Source: a bacterium
GTDB taxonomy: Bacteria > Patescibacteriota > Patescibacteriia > UBA1558 > S5-K13
DNA length: 5,665 nt
Direction of reading: 5' to 3'
Assembly: GCA_021106915.1 (NCBI GenBank)
Contig: JAIOTH010000068.1
Span: forward strand, 1-5,665
Part shown: positions 5,027-5,665 of the stretch, one piece after another
How the letters are laid out: each line of letters opens with the position of its first letter
How positions within the stretch are numbered: position 1 is the first letter of the stretch
The notes under the pieces: generated by a model
What the model saw: the letters and a program-made list of their open reading frames with translations, nothing else
Told to the model about the DNA's origin: nothing
The model's database searches: none
Made by a program: the position numbers and the translations under genes

Positions 5027-5665
5027 ATGAGAAACAAAAAAACAATTTTAATTATAGGCTTTATTGTCTTAATTGGAGCAATATTTGCTTATGGCTATTT
5101 TTTTAATTATTCAGAAAAAAATTATAGTCGTGATTTAAAAGAAATATTAACTGATTACGCTGACGCCAGCTATTTATTAGCTGCTATTGTAAATGTCAAT
5201 ATAGAAGAGGTAGAGTTTGACACTTGGCTAAAATGGACAGAAAAAAATCAAAAAGAATGGCAGGCGATTGAAATAAAAAGTAAAACGATAATTAAATATT
5301 TAGAAACAGGACCACCGGAGATTGATTTTATTCAAGAAGATGAGTTTGGTTTTTTACAAAAAACAATGAAGGAAAAAATTGCGTTTTTTTCTACTTCAAA
5401 TGTTTTGGCCCAAGAAATAAATAAGGAAATAACAAGAGAATTATTGGAAAAAGTTCATTTAATGGTTGAGGGGGCTCCCCGTAAGGGCAAACTGCCCATT
5501 ATTATGCGCGAATTAAATGTTAGTGCTCGCCAAGCAATGGAGCTATATGAAGAAGCTAATAAAATGGAATTTAAGGATAGTATAAAAAGTGCGGAAAGAT
5601 GGGAGATGGCATCCGTAATTGCAGAAAAGACAAAAGATATAAGTTTTCTTACTGTAGCAGCTGGA
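5027..5665 (+). CDS. Membrane-anchored uncharacterised protein (C-terminus cut by the window)
   Basis: The frame opens at ATG 5027 and stays open for 213 codons to the window end. MRNKK precedes one hydrophobic helix (residues about 6-24, TILIIGFIVLIGAIFAYGY), which should act as a signal anchor or uncleaved signal. There is no lipobox Cys. The rest is mostly charged amphipathic helix: residues 30-95 with several Trp (67, 70, 78), a hinge ETGPPEIDF (about 93-101), then helices to 150. A compact segment, GKLPIIMRELNVSARQAMELYEEANKM (about 153-179), looks like a helix-turn-helix-sized helical pair. The last visible residues (ISFLTVAAG) become hydrophobic, so a second membrane segment may begin at the edge. 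I recognise no named family. It lies 18 nt after the preceding gene, with no attC between them. Confidence 0.75.
   Translation, partial: MRNKKTILIIGFIVLIGAIFAYGYFFNYSEKNYSRDLKEILTDYADASYLLAAIVNVNIEEVEFDTWLKWTEKNQKEWQAIEIKSKTIIKYLETGPPEIDFIQEDEFGFLQKTMKEKIAFFSTSNVLAQEINKEITRELLEKVHLMVEGAPRKGKLPIIMRELNVSARQAMELYEEANKMEFKDSIKSAERWEMASVIAEKTKDISFLTVAAG

Overview
The window is AT-rich and reads almost entirely on the + strand. It looks like a stretch of an integron-type gene cassette array: short, unrelated, promoter-poor genes, each followed by a folded site built like an attC (7-bp R'' box ending in AAC, arm L'', variable loop, arm L', R' box starting with GTT). Four such sites are well supported (142-209, 1491-1592, 2745-2831, 4101-4197), and two more look decayed (about 2049-2127 and 4442-4513). 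No integron integrase, attI or Pc promoter is in view, so this is an array interior or a cluster lacking an integrase. I infer this from sequence reading only; no covariance-model search was possible.

Organism: the two lipoproteins carry modules (a Cys-rich CGNGVCE...CNCPSDC segment, and a KPAVYLYP...GFTVVEWGG family) that I associate mainly with uncultivated Patescibacteria/CPR bacteria and DPANN archaea. None of the seven visible start codons has a recognisable Shine-Dalgarno sequence. I lean towards a Patescibacteria-like bacterium, but a DPANN archaeon is not excluded. Stop usage looks standard: TAA, TAG and TGA all terminate genes here.

Layout: (1) 3-125, the tail of a MazG-like protein, then attC-1. 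(2) 286-1452, a protein with a helical N-terminus and a Rossmann methyltransferase-like C-terminus, a hairpin on each side, then attC-2. (3) 1615-2040, a NUDIX hydrolase broken by one in-frame TAG, then a decayed attC. (4) 2169-2672, a Cys-rich lipoprotein, then attC-3. (5) 2928-3983, a KPAVYLYP-family lipoprotein broken by one in-frame TAA, then a relic half-site and attC-4. (6) 4229-4414, a two-helix membrane protein, then a decayed attC. (7) 4586-5008 and 5027-5665 (cut by the window end), two closely spaced genes with no attC between them; they may be a two-gene cassette or the flank of the array.

The genes do not form a pathway. They look like an accessory collection: nucleotide-pool hydrolase types (MazG-like, NUDIX), a possible methyltransferase, and surface or membrane proteins. 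The most informative structural point is that for the NUDIX and KPAVYLYP cassettes, the R' box at the cassette's 5' edge is the exact reverse complement of the R'' box at its own 3' edge. That is expected if each was once an excised circle inserted at G^TT.
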